A DNA stretch of 64,000 bases from Bradyrhizobium sediminis. GTDB lineage: Bacteria > Pseudomonadota > Alphaproteobacteria > Rhizobiales > Xanthobacteraceae. A model generated the notes under the pieces. The model ran no database searches. It worked only from the letters and a program-made list of their open reading frames with translations, and was not told the DNA's origin. The stretch is from contig NZ_CP076135.1 in assembly GCF_018736105.1 (NCBI RefSeq), positions 1,114,001 through 1,178,000 on the forward strand, given 5' to 3'. Of the stretch, positions 1-9,457 are shown in pieces. Every line of letters begins with the position of its first letter. Positions within the stretch are counted from its first letter, which is position 1. The position numbers and the translations under genes are program-made.

Positions 1-295
1 TCGAATTGCGGCAGCGAGTAATGCAGGTCGGCCACGACAAGGCAGCGCATATCGACTTGTCCAAATGCTCAGGGAATAGCTCGTACCGGAGCGACTGTAT
101 TCAAACGACGAAAGACAGAGCAAAATTTATGCCGTTCCGCGTCCGTTGGACGCGGCAGATCCCCGCACCGGCCGCGATATCTCCCTGCCCAGCCGATTTC
201 CTCGTCGCGCTGCGCGAACCAAAGTACGGACTGATCACGGGGTCGTTAGCCTCGCCAGGCTGTCAATCCGCGCCATTTCGTGCGATTTTGAGAGC
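1..295. other. Non-coding start of window with one inverted repeat
   Basis: I see no convincing gene here; open frames that cross it lack a ribosome site and recognisable domains. The clearest structure is a perfect inverted repeat at 137-155 (8-bp arms CCGCGTCC/GGACGCGG around GTT), which could be an operator or hairpin for the metal-efflux genes that follow. Its role is inferred from position only. Confidence 0.4.
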
Positions 296-676
296 ATGAA
301 CTGCCATATCGCCATACACCGGCTGCTCGCGGTCCTGATGATCGCGGGTCTTGTATTGGCTCCGGTCTCCCGGCCGGTCATGGCGGCTCTGGCTCTCGAC
401 GCCTCGATGGAAGCGATAGCGGCCGAAATGTCGCCGCCGGCCATGTCCGGCGAGATGGCAAGTGACATGCCGTGCTGCCCATCGAAGGCGCCGGTGGACT
501 GCAGCAAATGCCTGTTGATGGCCACCTGCATGACGAAATGCTTCACCGGCATGACGGCCACCTTCGTACATCCGTTCCTCGTCGTTTCCGCCAGCATGGC
601 GCTCCAGCGAAACGACTTCCGGCCCGATGGCCTCGGCCACCCGCCTCCCGAACATCCGCCTCGAATTCTGGTCTGA
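296..676 (+). CDS. Small Cys/Met-rich membrane protein at head of metal-efflux operon
   Basis: A protein of 126 aa starting at the ATG at 296. The open frame runs further upstream, but the hydrophobic signal/anchor (LLAVLMIAGLVLAP, about residues 10-23) sits naturally behind this start. The middle is rich in Met and Cys (MSGEMASDMPCCPS, DCSKC, CMTKC), followed by a second hydrophobic stretch. Metal binding is a reasonable inference, because the next genes encode an RND heavy-metal efflux system on the same strand. I do not recognise a named family. The ribosome site is weak (GAGAGC). Confidence 0.6.
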   Translation: MNCHIAIHRLLAVLMIAGLVLAPVSRPVMAALALDASMEAIAAEMSPPAMSGEMASDMPCCPSKAPVDCSKCLLMATCMTKCFTGMTATFVHPFLVVSASMALQRNDFRPDGLGHPPPEHPPRILV

Positions 677-773
677 ACGGCGTCACGGCGCCGTTTGTTG
701 CCGCGCGGCTTGAACGCCGCGGGATCGTCGCATGCCGCCTGGCGGCAGGATCATGATTTCAGAGGATTTCGAA

Positions 774-1181
774 ATGAACAGGCTCAACAGCTCGCGCGCC
801 GTCCGGGCCGCGCTCGTCGGTCTTGCCGTGAGCGGCGCCGCCGGTATCGCCCGCGCCGACATCAAGGATTACGAATTCAAGCTGGCCGAGCCGACGGTGA
901 CCGCCGGCAAGGACAGGATCGTCACGGTCCAGCTCGTCAACAAGAAGACCGGCAAGCCGGTGCCCGACGCCGTCATCTTTGCCACCCGTCTCGACATGGC
1001 GCCGGACGGCATGGCGGAGATGTCCACCAAGGTCGTGCGCGAACCCGGCGGGGAGCCCGGCAGCTACCGCTTCAAGGCCGCCTTCGGGATGGAAGGAAGG
1101 TGGTTGCTCTCGATCGGCGCGAAGGTCCAGGGCGAGACAGGCACGGTCGAAGGCAAGCTCGTCATCACGGCGCAAAAGTGA
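774..1181 (+). CDS. FixH/YtkA-like periplasmic protein
   Basis: A 135-aa protein. The start at 774 has a good AGAGGA site 7 nt upstream. An N-terminal signal (ALVGLAVSGAAGIARA, cleavage probably after ARA) precedes a beta-rich domain with the pattern VTAGKDRIVTVQLVNKKTGK, PVPDAVIFATRLDM and PGSYRFKAAFGMEGRW. This pattern is typical of FixH/YtkA-like domains found beside copper or heavy-metal efflux genes. It probably acts in the periplasm as an accessory to the Cus-like pump. Its stop overlaps the GTG start of the adaptor gene (GTGA), so the two are probably translationally coupled. Confidence 0.75.
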   Translation: MNRLNSSRAVRAALVGLAVSGAAGIARADIKDYEFKLAEPTVTAGKDRIVTVQLVNKKTGKPVPDAVIFATRLDMAPDGMAEMSTKVVREPGGEPGSYRFKAAFGMEGRWLLSIGAKVQGETGTVEGKLVITAQK

Positions 1182-2581
1182 AACGCGCCGTCCTCGCGGG
1201 CGTCGCTGTCGCTGCTGTGTTGGCGGCAGGCGCCGGACTGATCGGTGCGCGCGGGCACCTTCATTCGACGAAAACATCGCTGGTTGCGCCGGCGTCGGCG
1301 CAGGCGGGCGGCGAACCGATCTATTACCAGGATCCGGACGGGCGTCCGCTCTACTCGCTGACGCCGAAGCAGACGCCTGACGGACGCAACTACCGCGCCG
1401 TGCCGGCCGGCGCCGATCTGAGCTTCGAGGACGAACCGGCGGTGGCTCCCGCGGCCGCCGCATCCGCCGATCGCAAGGTCAAATACTACCGCAATCCGAT
1501 GGGGCTGGCGGATACCTCGCCGGCTCCGAAAAAGGATTCGATGGGGATGGATTACATCCCCGTTTACGAAGGCGAGGACAGCGACGACGGATCGGTGAAG
1601 CTGTCGCCCGGAAAAATCCAGCGCACCGGCGTCAAATCCGAGGCCGCGGCGTTGCGGATCATCCGTACCGCGATCCGCGCGCCCGGCACCATCCAGCTCG
1701 ACCAACGCCGCATCTCGGTGATCTCGATGCGATCGGAAAGCTGGGTTCAGAAGATCGCCAACGTCACCACCGGCTCCAGGGTCGCCAGGGGCCAGCCGCT
1801 GATGGAGATTTACAGCCCGCTGATTTCGTCGGCCGCGGCCGAATACGTCGCCACCCTCAATTTGAAAACCACTGGCGGCACCGCCGTCTACGGCCGCGGT
1901 TCGCGGCAACGGCTGATGAACCTCGACGTTCCCGACGCGGTGATCGTCGCCATGGAGAAGAGCGGCACCGTTCCGATCACGATCGACTGGTCGGCGCCGC
2001 GCGACGGCATCGTGCTCGAACGCAACGCGATCGAGGGAATGCGCGCGCAGCCCGGCGACGTGCTGTTCCGGGTCGCGGATACGTCCCTGGTCTGGGCCAT
2101 GATCGACGTCGCCGAGCGCGATCTCGGCGCGCTGAAGGCAGGCCAGCCCGTCATGATCAGGGCGCGCGGCCTGGCCGGCCGCGAGTTCGCCGGGAAGATC
2201 GACGTGATCTATCCGCAGGTCAATCGCGAAACCCGCACCGTCCGCGTCAGGGCCGAACTGGAAAATCCAGATGCGGCGCTGCTGCCGGATATGTATGTCG
2301 ATGCCGAGATCGACACCGGCAGCCCGCAGGCCGTGCTGAGCGTCGCGGAAAGCGCCGTGCTCGATACCGGCAGCCGGCAGGCGGTGTTCGTCGAGAAAGG
2401 CCAGGGCCGGTTCGAGCCGCGCGACGTCAAGCTCGGCCATCGCGGCGGCGGCTATGTCGAGATCCGCGAGGGCGTCGCCGAAGGCGAGCCGGTCGTCGTC
2501 TCCGCCAACTTCCTGATCGATGCCGAAAGCAATCTGAAGGCGGCGTTGAAGGGCTTCTCGGACGCGGGAGAAAAGCCATGA
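1178..2581 (+). CDS. cusB: CusB-like RND periplasmic adaptor (membrane fusion protein)
   Basis: A 467-aa protein with a GTG start at 1178 that overlaps the upstream stop. An N-terminal membrane anchor (AVLAGVAVAAVLAAGAGLIG) is followed by two small heavy-metal-binding-type modules, one with YYQDPDGRPLYSLTPKQTPDG and one with KYYRNPMGLADTSPAPKKDS followed by MGMDYIPVY. Then comes the HlyD/MFP core: barrel-sandwich, short helical hairpin (PLMEIYSPLISSAAAEYV) and beta-barrel (VIYPQVNRETRTVRVRAEL). It should link the inner-membrane pump to an outer-membrane channel. No channel gene (cusC/tolC) lies in the window. Its ATGA overlaps the pump gene. Confidence 0.9.
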   Translation: MKRAVLAGVAVAAVLAAGAGLIGARGHLHSTKTSLVAPASAQAGGEPIYYQDPDGRPLYSLTPKQTPDGRNYRAVPAGADLSFEDEPAVAPAAAASADRKVKYYRNPMGLADTSPAPKKDSMGMDYIPVYEGEDSDDGSVKLSPGKIQRTGVKSEAAALRIIRTAIRAPGTIQLDQRRISVISMRSESWVQKIANVTTGSRVARGQPLMEIYSPLISSAAAEYVATLNLKTTGGTAVYGRGSRQRLMNLDVPDAVIVAMEKSGTVPITIDWSAPRDGIVLERNAIEGMRAQPGDVLFRVADTSLVWAMIDVAERDLGALKAGQPVMIRARGLAGREFAGKIDVIYPQVNRETRTVRVRAELENPDAALLPDMYVDAEIDTGSPQAVLSVAESAVLDTGSRQAVFVEKGQGRFEPRDVKLGHRGGGYVEIREGVAEGEPVVVSANFLIDAESNLKAALKGFSDAGEKP

Positions 2582-5500
2582 TCGCCCGCCTGATCGCCTG
2601 GTCGGCGCGCAACCTGCTCCTGGTATTCTTCGGCGCGGGCTTTGCCGCCGCCGCCGGAATCTATGCGCTCGCGCATTTGCCGCTCGACGCCATCCCGGAT
2701 CTCTCCGATACCCAGGTCATCGTCTATACCGAATATCCGGGGCAGGCCCCGCAGGTGATCGAGGATCAGGTCACCTATCCCCTGACTACCGCGATGCTGA
2801 CCGTGCCGCGATCGAAAGTGGTGCGGGGATTTTCGTTCTTCGGCGTCTCGTTCGTCTACGTGATCTTCGAGGACGGCACCGACATCTACTGGGCGCGCTC
2901 GCGGGTGCTGGAATTCCTCAACGGCGCCGCCTCCCGGTTGCCGGCCGGCGTGGCTCCGACCATGGGGCCGGACGCCACCGGCGTCGGCTGGGTCTATCAA
3001 TACGCGGTGATGTCGAAAGAGTTGAATCTGGCGGACACGCGGACGATCCAGGACTGGAACCTGAAATTCGCGCTGGCGAAGGCGGAAGGCGTTGCCGAAA
3101 TTGCCAGCGTCGGCGGCTTCGTCCGCCAGTACAACGTCATCCTCGATCCGCAGCGGATGCGCGATCTCGGCATCACCATGCAGAAGATGCGCGAAGCGAT
3201 CCGCGCCAGCAATGCCGATGTCGGCGGCCGCACCGTCGAACTCTCCGAGTTCGAATACGTCATCCGAGGCAAGGGCTACCTCAAGGGCATCAACGATCTC
3301 GGCAACATCGTGCTGAAGACCAGCAACGGCACGCCGGTGTTGTTGCGCGACGTCGCCCGGGTCGAACTCGGTCCCGACGAGCGGCGCGGCATCACTGAAC
3401 TCAACGGCGAGGGCGAGGTCGCCAGCGGCATCGTGCTGCAGCGCGTCGGCGTCAACGCGCTCGACGTGATCGGGAACGTCAAGAAGCGCTTCAAGGAGAT
3501 CGCCAGCAGCCTGCCGGGCTCGGCCGAAATCGTCGCGGTCTACGACCGCTCCAACCTGATCAATGCGGCGATCGAGACTCTCAAGCACACGCTGATCGAG
3601 GAAAGCGTGGTGGTGGCGCTGGTCTGTTTCGTGTTTCTGCTGCATTTCCGCAGCGCGCTGGTCGCGATCGTCATGCTGCCGGTCGGCATCCTGATGGCGT
3701 TCGGCGCCATGAAGCTGTTGGGAATCGGAGCCAATATCATGAGCCTCGGCGGCATCGCGATCGCGATCGGCGCCATGATCGACGCCGCCATCGTGATGAT
3801 CGAAAACGCCCACAAGCATCTGGAGCGGGCCGAACCGGGGCGCTCGCGGGTCGATGTGCTGATCGAGGCGGCCTCCGAGGTCGGGCCGGCGCTGTTTTTC
3901 AGCCTGCTGATCATCACGGTATCATTCATGCCGATCTTCACGCTGGAATCGCAGGAGGGGCGGCTGTTCAGCCCGCTGGCGTTCACCAAGACCTTTGCGA
4001 TGGCGGCGGCGGCGCTGCTGTCGATTACGCTGGTGCCGGCGCTGATGATCGTCTGCGTCCGCGGCCGGATCGTCGCCGAGCACAGGAATCCGATCAATCG
4101 CTTCCTGATCTGGATCTACCGGCCCGTGATCGCGGGCGTGATGCGCGCCAAGGTGCCGGTGATCGTGGCATCACTGGCCATTCTCGCGGTCACGATCTGG
4201 CCTGCGCGGCAATTGGGCAGCGAGTTCATGCCGAGCCTGAACGAAGGCACGCTGCTCTACATGCCGACGACACTGCCAGGAATTTCCGTCACCAAGGCCG
4301 GCGAATTGATGCAGACCCAGGACCGCATCATCCGGTCGTTTCCGGAAGTGGCCTCGGTCTACGGCAAGGCCGGGCGTGCGGCGACCGCGACCGATCCGGC
4401 GCCGTCCGAGATGTTCGAAACCATCGTCAACCTGAAGCCGAAGCAAGAGTGGCGGCCGGGCGTCACGGTCGAGAGCCTGACCGCCGAGATGGACCGCGCG
4501 CTGCAATTCCCGGGCGTTTCCAACGCCTGGACCATGCCGATCCGGGCCCGCATCGACATGCTGTCGACGGGAATCCGTACCCCGGTCGGGGTCAAGGTGA
4601 TCGGCACCGACCTGGTCGAGATCGACAGGCTGGCAAAACAGATCGAGCAGGTCCTGAAGACCGTGCCCGGAACGTCATCGGCATACGCCGAGCGCGGCAT
4701 CGGCGGCTACTATCTCGACGTGACGCCCGACCGTGCGGCGCTGGCGCGCTACGGCATCATGGTGCAGGACGTTCAGGACGTGATCGGCACGGCGCTCGGC
4801 GGTCAGACGGTGACTACGACGGTGGAAGGCCGGCAGCGCTTCAGCGTCAACATGCGCTACCCGCGGGATCTGCGGGAAAATCCGCAAGCCATCGCCAACG
4901 ACGTGCTGGTGCCGATGCCGGCCGGCGGCGCGGTGCCGCTCGGCGAGGTCGCGAAAGTCTCGCCCGCGCGAGGGCCGACCTCGATCCGCACCGAGAATGG
5001 CCAATTGGCGACCTACATCTATGTCGACATCCGCGACCGCGATCTCGGCGGCTATGTCGCCGACGCGCAGGCGGCGGTGAAGGCCAGCATTCAATTTCCG
5101 CCTGGCTACTATGTGATGTGGAGCGGCCAGTTCGAATATCTCGAACGCGCGGCGGCGCGGCTGAGGATCGTGGTGCCGGTGACGCTCGCGATCATCTTCC
5201 TGCTGCTGTATCTCAACTTCCGCGCCTTCACCGACACGATGATCGTGATGCTGTCGCTGCCCTTCGCGCTGGTCGGCGGCATCTGGCTGATGTGGTGGCT
5301 CGGCTTCAATCTTTCGGTGGCCGTCGTGGTCGGCTTCATCGCGCTCGCCGGCGTCGCCGCCGAAACCGGCGTGGTGATGCTGATCTACCTCAACCATGCC
5401 CTGGCGGAGACCAAGGCGCGATGCGAGGCGCAAGGCCGCCAGCTGACCCGGCGCGATCTCTATGACGCCATCATGGTCGGCGCGGTGGAACGGGTGCGCC

Positions 5501-5721
5501 CGAAGATGATGACGGTGGTCGCCATCATGGCGGGCTTGTTGCCGATCATGTGGAGCACCGGCACCGGTTCCGAAATCATGCAGCGGATCGCGGTGCCGAT
5601 GATCGGCGGCATGATCTCGTCGACGCTGCTGACCTTGATCGTGATCCCCGCCATTTACGGCTTGGTCAAGCAGGCAGGTCTCGGCACCGCAAGTCAGGAA
5701 ATGCAGTCGGTCGCGGCCTGA
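2578..5721 (+). CDS. cusA: CusA/CzcA-type heavy-metal RND efflux pump
   Basis: A 1047-aa inner-membrane transporter of full family length. It has the HME-RND layout: a TM helix at the N-terminus, a large periplasmic loop (DAIPDLSDTQVIVYTEYPG), TM helices 2-6 with GGIAIAIGAMIDAAIVMIEN (the conserved acidic proton-relay helix), a second periplasmic loop and TM helices 8-12. It exports metal ions by proton antiport; copper/silver versus zinc/cobalt/cadmium cannot be settled by eye. The start overlaps the adaptor stop by 4 bp (ATGA), so adaptor and pump are one operon. Confidence 0.93.
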   Translation: MIARLIAWSARNLLLVFFGAGFAAAAGIYALAHLPLDAIPDLSDTQVIVYTEYPGQAPQVIEDQVTYPLTTAMLTVPRSKVVRGFSFFGVSFVYVIFEDGTDIYWARSRVLEFLNGAASRLPAGVAPTMGPDATGVGWVYQYAVMSKELNLADTRTIQDWNLKFALAKAEGVAEIASVGGFVRQYNVILDPQRMRDLGITMQKMREAIRASNADVGGRTVELSEFEYVIRGKGYLKGINDLGNIVLKTSNGTPVLLRDVARVELGPDERRGITELNGEGEVASGIVLQRVGVNALDVIGNVKKRFKEIASSLPGSAEIVAVYDRSNLINAAIETLKHTLIEESVVVALVCFVFLLHFRSALVAIVMLPVGILMAFGAMKLLGIGANIMSLGGIAIAIGAMIDAAIVMIENAHKHLERAEPGRSRVDVLIEAASEVGPALFFSLLIITVSFMPIFTLESQEGRLFSPLAFTKTFAMAAAALLSITLVPALMIVCVRGRIVAEHRNPINRFLIWIYRPVIAGVMRAKVPVIVASLAILAVTIWPARQLGSEFMPSLNEGTLLYMPTTLPGISVTKAGELMQTQDRIIRSFPEVASVYGKAGRAATATDPAPSEMFETIVNLKPKQEWRPGVTVESLTAEMDRALQFPGVSNAWTMPIRARIDMLSTGIRTPVGVKVIGTDLVEIDRLAKQIEQVLKTVPGTSSAYAERGIGGYYLDVTPDRAALARYGIMVQDVQDVIGTALGGQTVTTTVEGRQRFSVNMRYPRDLRENPQAIANDVLVPMPAGGAVPLGEVAKVSPARGPTSIRTENGQLATYIYVDIRDRDLGGYVADAQAAVKASIQFPPGYYVMWSGQFEYLERAAARLRIVVPVTLAIIFLLLYLNFRAFTDTMIVMLSLPFALVGGIWLMWWLGFNLSVAVVVGFIALAGVAAETGVVMLIYLNHALAETKARCEAQGRQLTRRDLYDAIMVGAVERVRPKMMTVVAIMAGLLPIMWSTGTGSEIMQRIAVPMIGGMISSTLLTLIVIPAIYGLVKQAGLGTASQEMQSVAA

Positions 5722-5733
5722 CGCCGGTGGCGC

Positions 5734-6061
5734 TTACGCCTTCGCCATATCGTGCGAGAACACCACTTCGATCAGGGTGCCCGAATGCGCGCCCGGCTTG
5801 ATGTGGAATTGCGCGCGGTTGGCCTCGACCAGCGCCTTGGTCAGCGACAGGCTGACGCCGCTGTCGGAAGTCCGATCCGATGGCGCGTGGTTGCGGAACG
5901 GCTCCATCGCGGCGGCGACTTCGTTGTCGTTGAGCCCGTGTCCGGTATCGCGGACCCGCAACACCACCTCGCCGAAATCCGACAGCGCGGTGGAAACGAT
6001 GACCTGGCCGCCGGCATTGGCGAGATGGATCGAATTGCCGATCAGGTTCAGCGTGATCTGG
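5734..6061 (-). pseudogene. Detached 3' fragment of the large sensor kinase gene
   Basis: On the minus strand this encodes the last ~108 residues of the kinase at 10263-13991 (from QITLNLIGNSIHLANAGG to the terminal HDMAKA). It contains the N and G1 boxes of the ATPase domain but no upstream kinase sequence. At the DNA level it matches 10264-10590 with one silent change (5881 T versus 10410 C). Beyond 6062 the frame continues into unrelated sequence, so no functional kinase can be made. The stop here is TAA; the intact gene uses TAG because the identity ends inside the stop codon. Confidence 0.92.
5735..6061. repeat. Left copy of 327-bp direct repeat
   Basis: This copy is directly repeated at 10264-10590 with 326 of 327 bases identical by eye. 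The pair flanks about 4.2 kb carrying the P-type ATPase, transglutaminase-like and CBS-BON genes. Confidence 0.93.
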
Positions 6062-6257
6062 GAGAATTCGCTGCCGGGCGAGGCAAAAGTTGCTATTGTC
6101 CTAACTGAGCGGCCATCACGAGCACCCTGAAAATTGTTGAAGGTCAGTCCGGCCACGCAAAATACAAGAGGGTGGGTCGTGAAGTATTGGGGTGGAGTCC
6201 GGTCCTCGTTGCTTCGCTCGATCATCGTTCGCGGATAGCATTCACAGGACCGGCACC

Positions 6258-8489
6258 ATGGGTACGGAAGTCAAGCCCACCAAGCCCGAATCGGCTCGGC
6301 GGTACTCCTTCAAGGTCCAGGGATTGGACTGCGCCGAGGAAGTGGCCGTGCTTCGCCGCGAGGTAGGTCCCCTCGTCGGCGGTGAGAGCAACCTTGCTTT
6401 CGACGTGCTCAACGGCCGGATGACCATCCTCGATTCCGCAATTCCGGTGTCGGCAGGCCAAATACGGGCGGTCGTGGCACGAACCGGCCTAACCGCCGTC
6501 GAATGGCAATCGCAGGATAACGAGGCGCGCGACGCGGCTGCAGCCCACTATCGCCACCAAGTCTGGCTCACCACGCTCAGCGGGTTCTGCGTTGTCGTCG
6601 GCCTGATGATTCACGTCTGGTTTGCCGGCGGATTGGCGGATGCGTTGCGCCTGCTTGGAACGCACGCCGGACAGGCAATGCCCTGGCCGGAAATTGCCGC
6701 CTATTCGGCTGCGATCGTCTGCGGTGGACGCTTCGTGATCGTCAAGGCTTGGTACTCGGCGAAATCGCTGCGTCCCGATATGAACCTTCTGATGACGGTG
6801 GCCGTCATTGGCGCAATTGCCATCGGAGAGTGGTTCGAGGCGGCGACGGTAAGCTTTCTCTTCGCGCTGTCGCTCATGCTCGAAAGCTGGAGCGTGGGGC
6901 GAGCCAGGCGCGCGATTGCGGCGTTGCTCGATCTGACGCCACCCGTCGTGCGGGTCATTCGCGCGGATGGATCGGAAGCAGAGATCGCGGCGGCCGACGC
7001 CAGGCTTGGCGACCATTTTTTCGTGCAAGCGGGTCAACGCATTCCCCTTGACGGACGTGTCGTCGCCGGCGCCAGCGCGGTGAACCAGGCGCCGATCACC
7101 GGCGAGAGCGTGCCGGTCGAGAAAGGGCCCGATGCGGAGGTCTACGCCGGCACGATCAACGGCGATGGTGTGCTCACGGTCGAAGCGACGAAGACAGTCG
7201 AGGATACCACGCTCGCCCGCATCATCCATATGGTGGAAGAGGCCCATGCGCGTCGTGCGCCCTCGGAGCAGTGGGTAGAACGATTCGCCCGTGTCTATAC
7301 CCCCGCGGTGATGATGTTGGCCTTGCTCGTTTTCGTCTTGCCGCCGGCTTTTATCGACGGCGATTGGCATGCCTGGTTCTATCGCGCGCTGGTATTGCTC
7401 GTGATCGCCTGCCCCTGTGCCCTCGTCATCTCCACGCCGGTATCGATTGTCGCATCGCTTGCCGCGTCGGCGCGAGCCGGCGTACTGGTCAAGGGCGGCG
7501 CCTACGTCGAGCTTCCCGCGCGCCTGAGGGCAATCGCCGTTGACAAGACCGGAACCATCACGCGCGGCGAGCCGGAGGTTGTGCGCGTGGTGCCGTTTGG
7601 CGATCATACGGAAGTCGAGTTGCTCGCCCGCGCCGCCGCCCTTGAGGCACGCTCGACCCATCCCCTCGCGCGCGCCGTGCTCAGCTACGTCGAAAGCAAG
7701 GGCATCGCCCTCGCGCCGGCGTCGGACGTTCGGGTCCTGACGGGCAAGGGGTTGATCGGCACCTTCGATGGAAAGCCATTCTGGCTCGGCTCGCACCGTT
7801 ATGTCATCGAACGGGGCCAGGATACGCTTGAGGTCGCGCAACAGGCGGAGATGCTGGAGGCCGACGGCAAGACCGTCCTGGTCATTGGAAATGCGCGGCA
7901 TGTCTGTGGCGTCATCGCAGTTGCAGATACCATTCGCCCGGAGGCTCGCAACGTCATCGAGCAACTGCACGCCGCCGGCATCGCGCATGTGGCGATGCTG
8001 ACGGGCGATAACCGTGTCACGGCCGAAGCGATCGCCCGGGAGGTCGGTATCGACGAAGTGCATGCGGAGCTCTTGCCGGAGGAGAAGGTCAGGAAGGTCG
8101 ACGAACTCGTTGCGCGGTACGGCACGGTGGCGATGGTCGGCGATGGGGTAAACGATGCGCCGGCGTTGGCGCGCTCGACATTGGGCATTGCCATGGGCGC
8201 GATTGGCTCGGACGCGGCGATCGAAACCGCCGACGTCGCGCTCATGACCGACGACATCTCGAAGCTCCCCTGGCTTGTACGTCATTCCAGGCGAACCCTC
8301 CGTATCATCCGACAGAACATCGCGTTCTCGCTCGGTATAAAGGCCGTGTTCGTGGTTTTGACCTTCGCCGGCCTGGCCAGCCTATGGGCGGCGATTGCCG
8401 CCGACATGGGGGCTTCGCTTCTCGTCGTCGCCAATGCGCTGCGCCTGCTGAGGGCTAACCCATGGACCTTCACTGGGCACGCGCGCTGA
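6258..8489 (+). CDS. Zn2+/Cd2+-type P1B ATPase
   Basis: A 743-aa metal-exporting ATPase. ATG 6258 is chosen because the HMA domain follows directly; longer frames add unrelated residues. The HMA domain carries GLDCAEE (one Cys at residue 25, not CxxC). Next are TM helices, the actuator loop (PITGESVPVEKG), the CPC metal site (ACPCALVISTPVS, Cys385/Cys387), the phosphorylation loop DKTGT (Asp429), the nucleotide-domain HP (STHPLARAV) and the hinge GDGVNDAPAL. The last helix has ADMGAS, and with the preceding Lys (GIKAVF) this fits the P1B-2 Zn/Cd/Pb group. No MerR/ArsR regulator is adjacent. It is the first gene inside the repeat-flanked segment. Confidence 0.92.
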   Translation: MGTEVKPTKPESARRYSFKVQGLDCAEEVAVLRREVGPLVGGESNLAFDVLNGRMTILDSAIPVSAGQIRAVVARTGLTAVEWQSQDNEARDAAAAHYRHQVWLTTLSGFCVVVGLMIHVWFAGGLADALRLLGTHAGQAMPWPEIAAYSAAIVCGGRFVIVKAWYSAKSLRPDMNLLMTVAVIGAIAIGEWFEAATVSFLFALSLMLESWSVGRARRAIAALLDLTPPVVRVIRADGSEAEIAAADARLGDHFFVQAGQRIPLDGRVVAGASAVNQAPITGESVPVEKGPDAEVYAGTINGDGVLTVEATKTVEDTTLARIIHMVEEAHARRAPSEQWVERFARVYTPAVMMLALLVFVLPPAFIDGDWHAWFYRALVLLVIACPCALVISTPVSIVASLAASARAGVLVKGGAYVELPARLRAIAVDKTGTITRGEPEVVRVVPFGDHTEVELLARAAALEARSTHPLARAVLSYVESKGIALAPASDVRVLTGKGLIGTFDGKPFWLGSHRYVIERGQDTLEVAQQAEMLEADGKTVLVIGNARHVCGVIAVADTIRPEARNVIEQLHAAGIAHVAMLTGDNRVTAEAIAREVGIDEVHAELLPEEKVRKVDELVARYGTVAMVGDGVNDAPALARSTLGIAMGAIGSDAAIETADVALMTDDISKLPWLVRHSRRTLRIIRQNIAFSLGIKAVFVVLTFAGLASLWAAIAADMGASLLVVANALRLLRANPWTFTGHAR

Positions 8490-8547
8490 ACCCAGGCGTT
8501 GAGTGCGCTATTTTGGAAATTCGTGTGGATCGGCCATGACCATTGGT

Positions 8548-8561
8548 TTGATATCGATCAA
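8548..8561. promoter_or_regulatory. FixK/FNR-type box upstream of transglutaminase-like gene
   Basis: The sequence TTGATATCGATCAA matches the TTGAT-N4-ATCAA consensus exactly. Its centre is about 41 nt before 8596, the usual class II activator position if transcription starts just before the ATG at 8604. It sits in the gap after the ATPase stop at 8489. Oxygen-limited activation by FixK2 or an FNR homologue is inferred. Confidence 0.65.
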
Positions 8562-8603
8562 CACATTAGGTCGAGTGCCGCATTACCAAAGCAAATGGTT
8601 GCG

Positions 8604-9377
8604 ATGGAGATATACCTCAACCCGACACGGCTTCTCGATTTTGACGGGCCCGCCATTCGCAACCTGGTCCAGGCTCAAGCCTGGATGCGGCTTCCGGAGC
8701 GGGAACGAATCGGCGCGATTTATGATTTCGTCCGCGATCGAATCGCCTTCGGCTACAACGAATCCGATGTTCTGCCGGCGTCACATGTCCTGTCGGATGG
8801 CTACGGCCAATGCAACACCAAGACCACCTTGTTGATGGCGCTGTTGCGCGCGTGTGGAATTCCATGTCGTTTCCACGGCGCCACCATTCACAAGCGGTTG
8901 CAGAAGGGAATCGTCGGCAGACTGTTCTATGGTCTGGCCCCGTCCAATATTATCCACAGCTGGGCCGAGGTGCTTCACCAGGGCCGGTGGATCGGTCTGG
9001 AGGGGGTGATTCTCGATCTTGCCTATCTCAAGGGCTTGCGGGCCACACTGCCTCCCGAGACCCGCGAATTCATCGGATTCGGCGTCGGGATCGACGACCT
9101 GATGAATCCGCCCGTTGCGTGGAAGGGCACCGACACGTTCATCCAGATCAAGGGCGTGAACAACGACTTCGGCATCTATGACGATCCCGACAGCTTTTAC
9201 GCCAAACAAGGACCTAATTTTAGCGGCGTTCGACGTCTGCTCTTCAAATACATCGTCAGGCACGTGATGAACGCCAAGGTCCGCTCGATCCGTGCCTATT
9301 CGGGTCCGGGCGTCGCCGCGGCGTCGGCAGGCAATGGTGAGGCGAGGGCCAGTCGCGGCGGATCGCCTCGGTTGTAA
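8604..9377 (+). CDS. Transglutaminase-like cysteine-protease-fold protein
   Basis: A protein of about 257 aa with a transglutaminase-core domain. The catalytic Cys lies in GYGQCNTKTTLLMALLRACG, followed by His in IIHSWAEV and Asp in LEGVILDLAYL. It could be a peptidase or amide-modifying enzyme; the substrate is unknown. The start is uncertain: ATGs at 8595 and 8604 both lack a clear ribosome site, and a TTG at 8499 would place the FixK-type box inside the gene, so 8604 is preferred. The C-terminus is Ala/Gly/Ser-rich and low in complexity. It is probably cotranscribed with the CBS-BON gene 80 bp downstream. Confidence 0.75.
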   Translation: MEIYLNPTRLLDFDGPAIRNLVQAQAWMRLPERERIGAIYDFVRDRIAFGYNESDVLPASHVLSDGYGQCNTKTTLLMALLRACGIPCRFHGATIHKRLQKGIVGRLFYGLAPSNIIHSWAEVLHQGRWIGLEGVILDLAYLKGLRATLPPETREFIGFGVGIDDLMNPPVAWKGTDTFIQIKGVNNDFGIYDDPDSFYAKQGPNFSGVRRLLFKYIVRHVMNAKVRSIRAYSGPGVAAASAGNGEARASRGGSPRL

Positions 9378-9457
9378 ACGTGGTCGAGTTGTTGAATGCT
9401 CTGCTGCAATCGTCGGACGGAAGTCCTGGAATGTTGGTCTCTCGGGAGGGGCTTCAA

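Noticed and set aside
6..299. 97-codon frame at the window start
   Set aside because: No domain, no ribosome site, and it runs into the start of a better-supported gene.
695..1177. Long 5' extension of the adaptor frame
   Set aside because: Arg-rich out-of-frame reading of the FixH-like gene; GTG 1178 with the stop overlap is the natural start.
6062..6257. MerR-type operator before the P-type ATPase
   Set aside because: No convincing dyad with the 19-20-bp promoter spacing was found.
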